Counted from the first letter of the stretch, positions 15,241 through 24,018 are shown. The stretch is 36,855 bases of DNA from Streptomyces sp. BR123 (GCF_013401435.1 NZ_JACBGN010000047.1:1-36855); one strand, 5' to 3'. The notes: a model not told the origin generated them from the sequence alone. A program made the numbers and translations.

Positions 15241-16403
15241 GCGTGCGGAACCGGGACGGGCTCGGCAGCCGCGCCGCCATCGCCGGAATCGGCGCGACCG
15301 AGTTCTCCAAGGACTCCGGCCGCAGCGAGCTGCGGCTCGCCGTCGAGGCCGTGCACGCGGCCCTCCACGACGCCGGGCTCACCCCCGCCGACGTCGACGG
15401 CATGGTCACCTTCACCATGGACACCAGCCCTGAGATCACGGTCGCCCAGGCCGCCGGGATCGGGGACCTCTCCTTCTTCTCCCGCATCCACTACGGCGGT
15501 GGCGCGGCCTGTGCCACCGTCCAGCAGGCCGCCCTCGCCGTCGCCACCGGGGTCGCGGAGGTCGTCGTCTGCTACCGCGCCTTCAACGAGCGCTCCGGCC
15601 GACGCTTCGGCTCCGGCGTGCAGCAGCGCGAACCCTCGGCGGAGGGCGCCGCCCTGGGCTGGTCGCTGCCCTGGGGGCTGCTCACGCCGGCCTCTTGGGT
15701 GGCCATGGCAGCCCAGCGCTACCTGCACGCCCACCACCTCACTCCCGAGGCGTTCGGCCACGTCGCCGTCACGGGCCGGAGGCACGCCGCGAACAACCCC
15801 GCCGCCTGGTTCCACGGCCGGCCCATCACCCTGGCCGAGCACGCCGCCTCGCGCTGGATCGTCGAGCCCCTGCGGCTGCTGGACTGCTGCCAGGAGACGG
15901 ACGGCGGCCAGGCGATCGTCGTCACCAGCATTCGGCGGGCCCGGGACCTGCGCCACCCGCCCGCCGTGATCACCGCGGCGGCACAGGGCGCGGGCCGCCG
16001 CCAGGAGGGCATGACCTCCTTCTACCGCGACGACCTCACCGGCCTCCCCGAGATGGACGTGGTCGCACGGCAGCTGTGGCGGACGAGCGGGCTGCGCCCT
16101 TCGGAGATCGACGTCGGCATCCTCTACGACCACTTCACGCCGTTCGTGCTGATGCAGTTGGAGGAGTTCGGTTTCTGCAAGCCCGGCGAGGCCGCCGATT
16201 TCGTGGCCGCGGACGCGCTGCCCCTCAACACGCACGGCGGCCAGCTCGGGGAGGCGTATCTGCACGGCATGAACGGCATCGCCGAAGCCGTCCGCCAACT
16301 GCGCGGCACGTCCGTCAACCAGGTCCGCGGGGCCGCCCACGCCCTGGTCACGGCCGGGACCGGGGTGCCGACCTCCGGGCTGATCCTCGGGGCGGACGGC
16401 TGA
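15237..16403 (+). CDS. Ltp2-like thiolase-fold aldolase (lipid-transfer protein family)
   Basis: 388 residues, ATGA overlap. It has a thiolase fold but without the classic nucleophilic-cysteine thiolase motif; C92 in YGGGAACATVQQAA is the nearest. The C-terminal half has the Ltp2 signatures GILYDHFTPFVLMQLEEFGFC (shortened: Y297) and NTHGGQLGEAYLHGMNG (Y341). In Thermomonospora Ltp2 the two catalytic tyrosines are Tyr294 and Tyr344, in equivalent motifs. The known reaction is retro-aldol cleavage of 17-hydroxy-3-oxo-4-pregnene-20-carboxyl-CoA, releasing propionyl-CoA and a 17-ketosteroid, with the ChsH2 DUF35 domain as partner. Substrate here unproven. It closes the five-gene run; a partial CACCT/AGGTG dyad follows at 16446-16460. 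Confidence 0.88.
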   Translation: MSVRNRDGLGSRAAIAGIGATEFSKDSGRSELRLAVEAVHAALHDAGLTPADVDGMVTFTMDTSPEITVAQAAGIGDLSFFSRIHYGGGAACATVQQAALAVATGVAEVVVCYRAFNERSGRRFGSGVQQREPSAEGAALGWSLPWGLLTPASWVAMAAQRYLHAHHLTPEAFGHVAVTGRRHAANNPAAWFHGRPITLAEHAASRWIVEPLRLLDCCQETDGGQAIVVTSIRRARDLRHPPAVITAAAQGAGRRQEGMTSFYRDDLTGLPEMDVVARQLWRTSGLRPSEIDVGILYDHFTPFVLMQLEEFGFCKPGEAADFVAADALPLNTHGGQLGEAYLHGMNGIAEAVRQLRGTSVNQVRGAAHALVTAGTGVPTSGLILGADG

Positions 16404-16539
16404 GGCCCCGTGCCCGCGGCCTGCACGCCCGATTCCCGCCCCCTCCACCTTCAGGAGGTGAGGTACACCCCACCCCTACAACCTGAGGGGGACCCGCCTT
16501 CGGCACCTGCGGCCGATCCGCTGCAAGGCCCCGCACTCC

Positions 16540-16545
16540 TAGCGT
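16540..16545 (+). promoter_or_regulatory. Candidate -10 for the sigma-factor gene
   Basis: TAGCGT ends six bases before the ATG at 16552, giving a leaderless start. No convincing -35 lies 16-19 bp upstream. GGAG overlaps it but sits too close to the ATG for a normal ribosome-binding site. Confidence 0.35.
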
Positions 16546-16551
16546 GGAGCC

Positions 16552-17085
16552 ATGACCACGCCCGTGTGCACGCTCGCCTCGCAGCCGACGCCGTACCCGT
16601 CCTTCTCGGCGTACGTCCGGACCAGGGGCGCAAGCCTGCTGCGCACCGCGCGCTCGCTCACGCCCAATCCGTGCGACGCCGAGGACCTGCTCCAGACGGC
16701 GCTGGCCAAGACCTACGCCGCCTGGGACCGCATCGAGGACCACCGAGCCCTGGACGGCTACGTCCGGCGGGCGCTGGTCAACACCCGCACCTCCCAGTGG
16801 CGCAAGCGCAAGGTCGACGAGTTCGCCTGTGACGAGATCCCGGAGACCGAGGCGACGCCGAGTACCGACCCCGCCGAGGTGCAGGCCCTGCGCGACGCGA
16901 TGTGGCGCGCCGTGACCCGGCTGCCCGACCGGCAGCGCGCCATGGTCGTCCTGCGCTACTACGAGGACCTGAGTGAGGCCCAGACCGCCGAGCTCATGGG
17001 GGTCTCGATCGGCACGGTGAAGAGCTCCGTCTCCCGCGCGCTGGTCAAGCTCCGCGAGGACCCGGAGCTCACCCCCGTCCGCTGA
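16552..17085 (+). CDS. SigE-family ECF RNA polymerase sigma factor
   Basis: 177 residues. Sigma region 2 (about 20-85) has AEDLLQTALAKTYAAWDRI and the DNA-reading YVRRALVNTRTSQWRKRK. Region 4 (about 115-168) has LPDRQRAMVVLRYYEDLSEAQTAELMGVSIGTVKSSVSRALVKLR. This is the Streptomyces 'SigE family' (TIGR02983-type), whose members often lack a classical adjacent anti-sigma; none is seen here. It sits between the igr-like operon and the acyl-CoA ligase gene and could control either, but no promoter pair recognisable as its target was found. Cytoplasmic. Confidence 0.92.
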   Translation: MTTPVCTLASQPTPYPSFSAYVRTRGASLLRTARSLTPNPCDAEDLLQTALAKTYAAWDRIEDHRALDGYVRRALVNTRTSQWRKRKVDEFACDEIPETEATPSTDPAEVQALRDAMWRAVTRLPDRQRAMVVLRYYEDLSEAQTAELMGVSIGTVKSSVSRALVKLREDPELTPVR

Positions 17086-17120
17086 GCGCCCGCCTCCCCC
17101 GAACCACTGCGACCAGGGAT

Positions 17121-17134
17121 GTTTCACGTGAAAC
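17121..17134. other. parS: parS site 1 of an intergenic cluster
   Basis: Perfect GTTTCACGTGAAAC between the sigma-factor and ligase genes. Confidence 0.93.
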
Positions 17135-17144
17135 CGCGGCACTC

Positions 17145-17158
17145 GTTTCACGTGAAAC
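17145..17158. other. parS: parS site 2 of the cluster
   Basis: Second perfect GTTTCACGTGAAAC, 24 bp downstream start to start. Confidence 0.93.
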
Positions 17159-17167
17159 CGAGCTGCC

Positions 17168-17181
17168 GTCTCGCGTGAGAC
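17168..17181. other. Degenerate parS-like site
   Basis: GTCTCGCGTGAGAC matches parS at 11 of 14 positions and lies 23 bp after site 2, keeping the phase of the first two sites. It may be a weakened third copy. Confidence 0.5.
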
Positions 17182-17379
17182 AACGCCCGCCCGCTGCTCC
17201 TGCCTGTGCGCCGTGCACCGCACGGACACCCCGAACCTGTGCGCGGCGCCACTTCGTGCCTCCGACAGCGATTGCGCACCGTGTTTGTACCTCTGGGTAG
17301 TGACATGCCGACCGGTACGCGCGCAGAATCGGCAGCATTCCAAGCCGCCGCAGCGCTGCAGCGCCCACGGGAGGACGCT

Positions 17380-19029
17380 TTGCTGAGCACCATGCAGGAC
17401 GTACCGCTTCTCGTCAGCCGGATACTCCGACACGGTATGACGATCCACGGGAACTCCCAGGTCACCACCTGGACCGGGGAGGCGGAGCCGGACCGGCGGA
17501 CCTTCGCCGAGATCGGCGCCCGGGCCGGGTGCCTGGCCCACGCCCTGCGCGACGAACTCGGCGTCCAGCAGGACGACCGGGTCGCCACGCTGATGTGGAA
17601 CAACGCGGAGCATGTCGAGGCGTACCTCGCGATCCCCTCCATGGGCGCGGTCCTGCACACCCTCAACCTCAGACTTCCCCCCGAGCAGCTCGTCTTCATC
17701 GTCAACCACGCCGCCGACCGCGTCGTGCTGGTCAACGGGACCCTGCTGCCGCTGCTCGCCCGGCTGCTGCCGCACCTGCCCACCGTCGAACACGTGGTCG
17801 TCTCGGGCGTCGGCGACCGCTCCGCACTCGACGGGCGCGGCGTCCGCGTCCACGAGTACGAGGAGCTCCTCGCGGGCCGCTCCGGTCACTACGACTGGCC
17901 GGAGCTGGACGAGCGCCAGGCCGCCGCCATGTGCTACACCTCCGGCACCACCGGCGACCCGAAGGGCGTCGTCTACTCGCACCGCTCCATCTACCTGCAC
18001 TCCATGCAGGTCAACATGTCGGAGTCGATGGGGCTGACCGACAAGGACACCAGCCTCATCGTCGTCCCGCAGTTCCATGTGAACGCCTGGGGCCTGCCCC
18101 ACGCCACCTTCATGACCGGCATCAACATGCTGATGCCGGACCGGTTCCTGCAGCCCGCCCCGCTCGCCGACATGATCGAGCGGGAACGGCCGACGCACGC
18201 CGCGGCCGTCCCCACCATCTGGCAGGGTCTCCTCGCGGAGGTCACCGCCCACCCGCGCGACCTGACATCCATGCAGCAGGTCACCATCGGCGGCGCCGCC
18301 TGCCCGCCCGCCCTGATGGAGGCGTACGACAGGCTCGGCGTCCGCCTCTGCCACGCCTGGGGCATGACCGAGACCTCGCCGCTGGGCACCATGGCGCACC
18401 CGCCGGCCGGCCTGAGCGCCGATGAGGAGTGGCCGTACCGGGTCACCCAGGGCCGCTTCCCGACAGGCGTCGAACCGCGCCTGGTCGGCCCCGGCGGCGA
18501 CATCCTGCCCTGGGACGGCAAGTCGGCGGGCGAGCTGGAGGTGCGCGGCCCCTGGATCGCGGGCGCCTACTACGGCGGCCAGTCCGGCGAACCGCTGCGC
18601 CCCGAGGACAAGTTCAGCTCCGACGGCTGGCTCAAGACCGGTGACGTCGGTGTGATCAGTCCGGACGGCTTCCTCACGCTCACCGACCGAGCCAAGGACG
18701 TGATCAAGTCCGGCGGCGAGTGGATCTCCAGTGTGGAGCTGGAGAACGCGCTGATGGCGCACCCCGAGGTCGTCGAGGCCGCGGTCGTCGCCGTCCCGGA
18801 CGAGAAGTGGGGCGAGCGCCCCCTGGCCACCGTCGTCCTCGAGGAGGGCGGGACCGTCGACTGCGCGGCCCTGCGGGCCTTCCTCGGCCAGTCCATCGCC
18901 TCGTGGCAGCTGCCCGAGCGCTGGACGTTCATCGAGGCGGTCCCCAAGACCAGCGTCGGCAAGTTCGACAAGAAGGTGATCCGCAGGCAGTACGCCGACG
19001 GCGAGCTCGACGTCACCGTGCTCGGCTGA
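17380..19029 (+). CDS. Fatty acid (acyl)-CoA ligase, FadD-like
   Basis: 549 residues from TTG at 17380, chosen because GGGAGG (17369-17374) lies 5 nt upstream; ATG at 17392 is an alternative, and the frame open to 17206 crosses the parS cluster. ANL-superfamily adenylation motifs: [12 protein letters not shown] at 185-196 (ATP/P-loop), WGMTETSP, then [13 protein letters not shown] in the hinge region, and catalytic Lys K528 in [10 protein letters not shown]. Reaction: carboxylic acid + ATP + CoA to acyl-CoA + AMP + PPi. It resembles medium/long-chain ligases. It may feed acyl-CoA to the igr-like operon 1 kb upstream, but the sigma gene and parS cluster separate them and it has its own promoter. 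Confidence 0.92.
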   Translation: MLSTMQDVPLLVSRILRHGMTIHGNSQVTTWTGEAEPDRRTFAEIGARAGCLAHALRDELGVQQDDRVATLMWNNAEHVEAYLAIPSMGAVLHTLNLRLPPEQLVFIVNHAADRVVLVNGTLLPLLARLLPHLPTVEHVVVSGVGDRSALDGRGVRVHEYEELLAGRSGHYDWPELDERQAAAMCYTSGTTGDPKGVVYSHRSIYLHSMQVNMSESMGLTDKDTSLIVVPQFHVNAWGLPHATFMTGINMLMPDRFLQPAPLADMIERERPTHAAAVPTIWQGLLAEVTAHPRDLTSMQQVTIGGAACPPALMEAYDRLGVRLCHAWGMTETSPLGTMAHPPAGLSADEEWPYRVTQGRFPTGVEPRLVGPGGDILPWDGKSAGELEVRGPWIAGAYYGGQSGEPLRPEDKFSSDGWLKTGDVGVISPDGFLTLTDRAKDVIKSGGEWISSVELENALMAHPEVVEAAVVAVPDEKWGERPLATVVLEEGGTVDCAALRAFLGQSIASWQLPERWTFIEAVPKTSVGKFDKKVIRRQYADGELDVTVLG

Positions 19030-19036
19030 GCCACCG

Positions 19037-19612
19037 TCAGTCGCGCGTGAGCCAGGGCCGCAGCAGCCTGCTGACGACGGGCATGGCCACGTAGGTCATC
19101 AGGGTGCTGAAGACGGCGGCGAAGACCGCCGTCCGCAGCACGGAGTTCGCGTCGATCAGGTACGGCCCGAGCACTGCGTTGCCCACCAGCGAGATCGGGA
19201 AGATGGCCAGCCCCGAGCTGATCGCCATCTTCCACCGCGGCGGCGCGGGCCGGGCCGTACCCGGTTTGGAGAACCAGGTCTCCATGCCGTGCAGCTCGCG
19301 CCGGGCCGTCTCGGTGTGGTGGTGTCCCTCGCAGTCCGCGAAGAAGGCGGCCCGCTCCGCGGAGTCCTGCCAGCGCTGCAGCGCGGCCTCGTCGCGGAAG
19401 CGGTGCACGAGAAACCAGGGCGCTCCCTCCCGGGCGGGGCGGAACAGCCCGTAGTCGAGGTGGTCCGGGAAGGACGCGGCGGTCTCCAGGATGCCGCGGG
19501 CCCAGGTCTCGAACGCCGCCTCGTACCCCGGCTCGACCTGCCGGGCGATGAGCAGGCTCACCTCCCCGTTGTCGGCGGGTACGGGATGCTCGGACGTGTC
19601 GGTGATGACCAT
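19037..19612 (-). CDS. Antibiotic biosynthesis monooxygenase (ABM) domain protein with C-terminal membrane segments
   Basis: 191 residues from ATG at 19612. Residues about 15-115 form a ferredoxin-like ABM domain: [42 protein letters not shown], with [20 protein letters not shown]. The C-terminal part (about 130-185) has two hydrophobic segments ([22 protein letters not shown] and [22 protein letters not shown]), so the domain is tethered to the membrane. ABM proteins range from heme-degrading enzymes to quinone-forming monooxygenases and stress proteins; the actual activity is not predictable here. It starts 13 nt after the stop of the PAS protein gene, so the two are probably co-transcribed. 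It ends seven bases from the convergent ligase gene. Confidence 0.85.
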   Translation of the reverse strand: MVITDTSEHPVPADNGEVSLLIARQVEPGYEAAFETWARGILETAASFPDHLDYGLFRPAREGAPWFLVHRFRDEAALQRWQDSAERAAFFADCEGHHHTETARRELHGMETWFSKPGTARPAPPRWKMAISSGLAIFPISLVGNAVLGPYLIDANSVLRTAVFAAVFSTLMTYVAMPVVSRLLRPWLTRD

Positions 19613-19625
19613 CGGGCCAGGATGG

Positions 19626-22600
19626 CTAGTTGGTGCCGATCTTGGCGAGGAGGTCCACGATGCGGCCCTGGACGTCCGCGGTGGTGGCCCGCTCGGCGAG
19701 GAAGAGCACGTTCTCCCCGGACGTGAGCCGCGGCAGCACGGCATCGTCGATGCCGGTGGCCGTGTAGACCACCAGCGGGGTCCGGTTGAGCCGGCCGTTG
19801 GCGCGCAGCCAGTCGACGATGCCGGCCCGCCGACGGCGCACCTGCATGAGGTCCATGACCACCAGGTTCGGCCGCACCCGGGACGCCAGCTCAGCCGCGT
19901 CGGTGTCGGCGCCCGCCCGGGCGACCTGCAGGCCGCGCCGTTCGAGCGCGGCCGTGAGCGCGGTCGCGACCCCGTCGCGCTCCTCGATCAGCAGGACCCG
20001 TGAAGGGTGCTGCTCGCTGTCGCGCGGCGCGAGCGCCTTGAGGAGCACGGCCGGATCCGCGCCGTACGCCGCCTCGCGGGAGGCATGGCCCAGCCCGGCC
20101 GTGACCAGGACGGGCACCTCCGCGGCCACCGCGGCCGCGCGCAGCGACTGCAGGGCGGTACGGGTGATCGGGCCGGTCAGCGGGTCCACGAAGAGGGCGG
20201 CGGGGAACGCCGCGATCTGCGCGTCCACTTCCTCGCGGGAATGCACGACCACCGGGCGGTAGCCGTTCTCGGTGAGCGCCTGCTGCGTCTGCAGGTCGGG
20301 CGCGGGCCACACCAGGAGCCGACGCGGGTTGTCCAGCGGCTCCGGCGGCAGCTCGTCGTCGACCGGCGGCGGAACAGGGCGGCTGACCACCTCGACGGCT
20401 CCGCCGGGTCCGTCCAGCGGCTCCGGCCCCTCGGCCGCGCCCGCCTCCGGGGCGCCTATCACGAAGGCACGGCCCTGCGGCGCGGGCTCGGCGAGCCGAC
20501 GGCGGCGTCCCGAACCACCGGTGGCGGCACCGCCGGGGGCGCCGGCCGGGTCCACCGAGATGCCCTGGCCGAGGGTGCGGACGCTGATCGGCTGTCCCGA
20601 CTCGGCCTGGCCGTCCCGGGGCTGCCGGGCTCCGGGAGCGGCGGCACGGCCGGTGGCCTCGTCATCCTCAGGGGCGGTGCGGGCCGCGGGAACCGGCCAG
20701 GCAGGAGTGGGCGGCAGGGCGCGCCGCCGCCCGGTCGGCGGTACGGCCTCCGCGGCGGCCGGCGCGGCGGGAGCCGCGGACTCCCCGCCGGGCGTGGCCA
20801 GCGCCCGCCGCGCGCGCCGCCCGACCGGAGCCTCGCCGTCGGAGGGGGCGCCGGGCACGGCACCCGACGCAGGAGCGGAACCGGGAACGGGAGCGGAACC
20901 GGGAACGGGAGCGGAACCGGGAGCGGGAGCCGCGGTACCGGCGGGAACCGGGGCATCGCCTGGAGCGGACCCGGTCGGTCCGGGCGACGCGGGCGACCCC
21001 GGCGCGGCCGGGAACGGCCCGGCGGCGGGAACGGGAACGGCCGTCGCGGCCGGGACCGCAGACGAGGCCGGAACAGGGGTCGGGACAGGGGCCGGACCGG
21101 GCGTCGGGCCGGCGGGCAGCGCGAAGCCGCCCTCCGGGGCGATCGGCCGGGCGGGAGCCGCGCCGCCGCCGGGTGCGGCGGGTGCCAGTCCCGCCGCGGG
21201 CACGGGGCCGCCGGGCCGGGCCGGACCGGCCTGGGCCAGCGCACGCCGTCGGCCGGCAGGGTGCTCGGTCACCGGAACCGAGGGCATGGAGGGCACGGGC
21301 GGCGGCAGCGCGGGCATGGCGGTGCCCGGGGGAGGCACGGGCCGACCGACACCGCCCTCGGCGCCCTCGCCGTCGCCGTCCCGGCCGCGCCGACGGCCGG
21401 TGCCAAGGCCGGCCGGGTTCACCGGGGACTGCGCGAGCGCGGGGGCCGCCGCGTCCGCGGGGGCCTCGCCGGCCCGCCGACGCCCGGACGGCAGCGCCAG
21501 CGCGCGCCCGGCCGCGGCGCCGCCGGGCGCGCCCGCCTCGTCCGCCGAGTCCTCCAGGAAGGCGTCCACCCCGCGTCGGCCGCGCCGACCCGTGCTCTTG
21601 GCTGCTGCTCCATCCTGCACGTCCGGCTTCGGTTCCTGCTCGGGCTCCGAAGCCGGCTCGGACTCCGGCTCCTGTTCCGGTTCCGGTTCCGGCTCGGGCA
21701 GGGTCACCGTCCCGGCTCCCGAGCCCAGCGGGAGCTCCAGTACGTACGCTCCACCGGGCGCGCCGGGTACCTCCACCGTCTGCAGCATGCCGCCGTGCGC
21801 TGTCACGATGCCGCGCACGATGGGCTCGTGCACCGGGTTGCCGCCCTGGTAGGGCCCGCGCACCTCGATGCGTACGACCTTGCCGCGCTGTGCGGCGGCC
21901 ACCACGATCGTGGAGTCGGAGTACCCGCTGCCCTGGGGGGTCTTGCCGGTTGCGTCCACCCCGGCGACGTCCGCGACGAGATGCGCGAGGGCGGTGGCGA
22001 TCCGTTCCGCATCCACCTCGGCCTCGATGGTCGGCGCGTGCACGGCGAACTGCGCCCGGCCCGGGCCGATCAGCTCGACGGCGCCGTCGACGCCGGCCTT
22101 GACGACCCCGTCCATCAGGACGTTCTTCTTCTTCAGCTTCTCGCTGCCCGCGTCCAGGCGCTGGTAGGCGAGCACGTTGTCGACGAGGGTGGTCATCCGG
22201 GAGTACCCGGCGGCCAGGTGGTGCAGCAGCTGGTTGGCCTCGGGCCACAGCTGGCCGCCGTCGTCGGCGGCCAGGGTGGCCAGCTCGCCGCGCAGCTCCT
22301 CCAACGGGCCCCGCAGGGAATCGCCGAGCACCGCCACGAGCTGGGCGTGGCGTGCGACCAGCGCGTCGAAGGGACGCCGGTCGGTGAAGGTCATGACGGC
22401 GCCGACGAGCATGTCACCGTCGCGCACGGGGGAGGTGGTCAGGTCCACGGAGACCGGCTGTCCGGCCTTGTTCCACAGCACCTGGCCGCGCACCCGGTGT
22501 TTGCGGCCGCTGCGCAGGGTGTCGGCGAGGGGGGACTCCTCGAAGGGGAACGGGGAGCCGTCGGCACGGGAGTGCTGGATCAGGGCGTGCAGTTCGCGGT

Positions 22601-23165
22601 TCCCGAGGTCGGTGGCGCGGTATCCGAGGATCTGCGCGGCTGCCGGATTGACCAGGACGACGCGGCCGTCGGTGTCCGTGCCGACGACGCCCTCGGCGGC
22701 CGCACGCAGGATCATCTCGGTCTGCCGCTGCGAGCGGGCCAGCTCGGCCTCGGTGTCCACGGTCTCGGAGAGGTCGCGGACGACGAGCATCAGCAGCTCG
22801 TCCCCGGTGTAGGCGGGCTGAGGTTCGCGGTAGGCGTCCCGGCCGTCCAAGTGGGCGTAAGTGACCTCGACCGGGAACTCGCTGCCGTCGGTGCGCCGGG
22901 CGACCATCCGCTGGGGCTTCGCCCGGCCGCCGTCGTCATCGCCGGGGCGGCGCATGGAGCCGGGGATCAGCTTGGAGTCGAGGTCGGGGAACAGGCCGAG
23001 CACGCCGCGGCCGACCAAGCCGGTGCCGGGGCTCTCCATGACCTCGAGGGCGATGGAATTCGCGTTGACGACCGTGCCGTTGCCGTTGACGAGCAGCAGC
23101 GCGTCCGGAAGCGCGTCGAGTATTGCTGCGAGGCGAGCAGCGCCTCGGGATGGCCTGCTGCTCAC
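19626..23165 (-). CDS. PAS-domain hybrid pseudokinase with receiver-like C-terminus (1179 aa)
   Basis: GTG at 23165 follows GGAGG by 9 nt. Order: PAS 1 (about 10-135), PAS 2 (about 145-262), HisKA-like dimerisation helices (268-340), HATPase-like fold (350-480), an about 450-residue Pro/Ala/Gly/Arg-rich linker, a receiver-like domain (about 935-1040) and a second one (about 1055-1179). In the H-box, the segment aligning with S-H-E-L-R-x-P-L reads G-D-S-L-R-G-P-L, so the phosphoacceptor His is D282. The N-box (ALAHLVADVAG) lacks Asn and no DxGxG loop follows. The last receiver keeps LVVMDLM with an Asp but has EE in place of the usual acidic pair. It is cytoplasmic. It probably acts as a signalling scaffold or sensor rather than a kinase. 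The ABM gene follows in the same operon. Confidence 0.85.
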   Translation of the reverse strand: MSSRPSRGAARLAAILDALPDALLLVNGNGTVVNANSIALEVMESPGTGLVGRGVLGLFPDLDSKLIPGSMRRPGDDDGGRAKPQRMVARRTDGSEFPVEVTYAHLDGRDAYREPQPAYTGDELLMLVVRDLSETVDTEAELARSQRQTEMILRAAAEGVVGTDTDGRVVLVNPAAAQILGYRATDLGNRELHALIQHSRADGSPFPFEESPLADTLRSGRKHRVRGQVLWNKAGQPVSVDLTTSPVRDGDMLVGAVMTFTDRRPFDALVARHAQLVAVLGDSLRGPLEELRGELATLAADDGGQLWPEANQLLHHLAAGYSRMTTLVDNVLAYQRLDAGSEKLKKKNVLMDGVVKAGVDGAVELIGPGRAQFAVHAPTIEAEVDAERIATALAHLVADVAGVDATGKTPQGSGYSDSTIVVAAAQRGKVVRIEVRGPYQGGNPVHEPIVRGIVTAHGGMLQTVEVPGAPGGAYVLELPLGSGAGTVTLPEPEPEPEQEPESEPASEPEQEPKPDVQDGAAAKSTGRRGRRGVDAFLEDSADEAGAPGGAAAGRALALPSGRRRAGEAPADAAAPALAQSPVNPAGLGTGRRRGRDGDGEGAEGGVGRPVPPPGTAMPALPPPVPSMPSVPVTEHPAGRRRALAQAGPARPGGPVPAAGLAPAAPGGGAAPARPIAPEGGFALPAGPTPGPAPVPTPVPASSAVPAATAVPVPAAGPFPAAPGSPASPGPTGSAPGDAPVPAGTAAPAPGSAPVPGSAPVPGSAPASGAVPGAPSDGEAPVGRRARRALATPGGESAAPAAPAAAEAVPPTGRRRALPPTPAWPVPAARTAPEDDEATGRAAAPGARQPRDGQAESGQPISVRTLGQGISVDPAGAPGGAATGGSGRRRRLAEPAPQGRAFVIGAPEAGAAEGPEPLDGPGGAVEVVSRPVPPPVDDELPPEPLDNPRRLLVWPAPDLQTQQALTENGYRPVVVHSREEVDAQIAAFPAALFVDPLTGPITRTALQSLRAAAVAAEVPVLVTAGLGHASREAAYGADPAVLLKALAPRDSEQHPSRVLLIEERDGVATALTAALERRGLQVARAGADTDAAELASRVRPNLVVMDLMQVRRRRAGIVDWLRANGRLNRTPLVVYTATGIDDAVLPRLTSGENVLFLAERATTADVQGRIVDLLAKIGTN
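20873..20926 (-). repeat. Three tandem 18-bp repeats in the linker of the PAS protein
   Basis: Units at 20873, 20891 and 20909 (third with one change) encode PGSAPV-type hexapeptides in the disordered linker. Copy number is likely to vary between strains. Confidence 0.85.
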
Positions 23166-23284
23166 GACGAGCTTCCTCCCTGACCACGACTACCGGCATG
23201 TCACGGGAGGAGTCTAAGGGCACGGCCCCGGCCTGGGGTGGCGGATGTTCCGGGTAGTCCGGGCATCCGCCGCATCCTCCCAGG

Positions 23285-23719
23285 TCAGGAGCGCCCGGCC
23301 GGAAGCACAGGTTCCAGGGCGCGCCACCGTGCGATCTCGCACCCGTTGGTCCTTCGGAATGAGGCGTTCACCTTGCGGCCCTGCCATGTGCCGGTGATGC
23401 GCGCCCTGGCCGGTCCGCCGTCCTGCTGGGTGCAGATCTGGCGCCTGGGCTCCTCGGCGAAGGGGTTCTCGCCGTCCTGGGCGAACCGGTCGAGGCGGGC
23501 GCACGCCTGTGCCGCCCGCGGGTGGTCCCCGCCGACGGGGTGGCACTCGAGGAGGTACTCCCCGTCCGCCCGGGGGTTGCCGGTGTGGGAGACGGAGATC
23601 GTGAGGCGGTCGGGGGAGGACAGCAGCCGGTCGAGGGGCAGCGGGGTCAGCGGGGGCAGCGGGCCCGCGGCGGCGGTGGCCACGGCGGAGGCGACGGCGA
23701 AGGCGGCGAGTCGCAGCAT
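23285..23719 (-). CDS. SSI-family (subtilisin inhibitor-like) secreted protein
   Basis: 144 residues from ATG at 23719, with GGAG upstream. Signal peptide about 1-18. The mature part has the SSI layout: four cysteines C59, C73, C96 and C127, spaced like the two SSI disulfides, plus the conserved GTWQGRKV and CEIARW ends. In SSI the reactive bond follows the second residue after the third Cys. Here that loop is C96-T-Q-Q-D, so P1 would be Gln98 rather than the usual Met, Lys or Arg. It belongs to the family but may not inhibit subtilisin-like proteases. Secreted. It lies 110 bp from the PAS gene on the same strand. Confidence 0.85.
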   Translation of the reverse strand: MLRLAAFAVASAVATAAAGPLPPLTPLPLDRLLSSPDRLTISVSHTGNPRADGEYLLECHPVGGDHPRAAQACARLDRFAQDGENPFAEEPRRQICTQQDGGPARARITGTWQGRKVNASFRRTNGCEIARWRALEPVLPAGRS

Positions 23720-23921
23720 GGGGCACTCCAGGTCGTCCGTACGTCGTACGCCGGACCAACGACATGCGCGTGCCGTGCGTGACGGCCGCCGCGGACCCGT
23801 GTGCCGGGAGTGGTTAAGCCTTTGCTCTGCGACCAGCTTGCCTAGTACCGTGGGAGCGGATTGGTGACCGGCCCTGCGGCTGTGTCATCATCTGCACGCA
23901 CCCTCTGCGCGGGGGTGCACT

Positions 23922-24012
23922 GGAGGCGTCGCCTAGTCCGGTCTATGGCGCCGCACTGCTAATGCGGTTTGGGGCTTACCCCCCATCGAGGGTTCAAATC
24001 CCTCCGCCTCCG
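23922..24012 (+). tRNA. tRNA-Ser(GCU)
   Basis: 91-nt class II cloverleaf. Acceptor GGAGGCG/CGCCTCC, anticodon stem CCGCA/TGCGG around CTGCTAA (anticodon GCT), long variable arm, and T arm GAGGG-TTCAAAT-CCCTC. Discriminator G, no encoded CCA. Confidence 0.97.
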
Positions 24013-24018
24013 CAATCG

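Noticed and set aside
11650..16403. Firm assignment to cholesterol degradation
   Set aside because: Only the side-chain module is present. Ring-cleavage, uptake and P450 genes are not in the window, so the substrate cannot be stated.
17206..17379. Longer N-terminus for the acyl-CoA ligase
   Set aside because: The extension is open but poor in family-like sequence, and GGGAGG sits just before the TTG at 17380, where homologues begin.
20640..21700. Separate genes within the Pro/Ala-rich linker of the PAS protein
   Set aside because: The frame is continuous from GTG at 23165 to the stop at 19626, and no internal ribosome-binding site with a protein-like start was seen.
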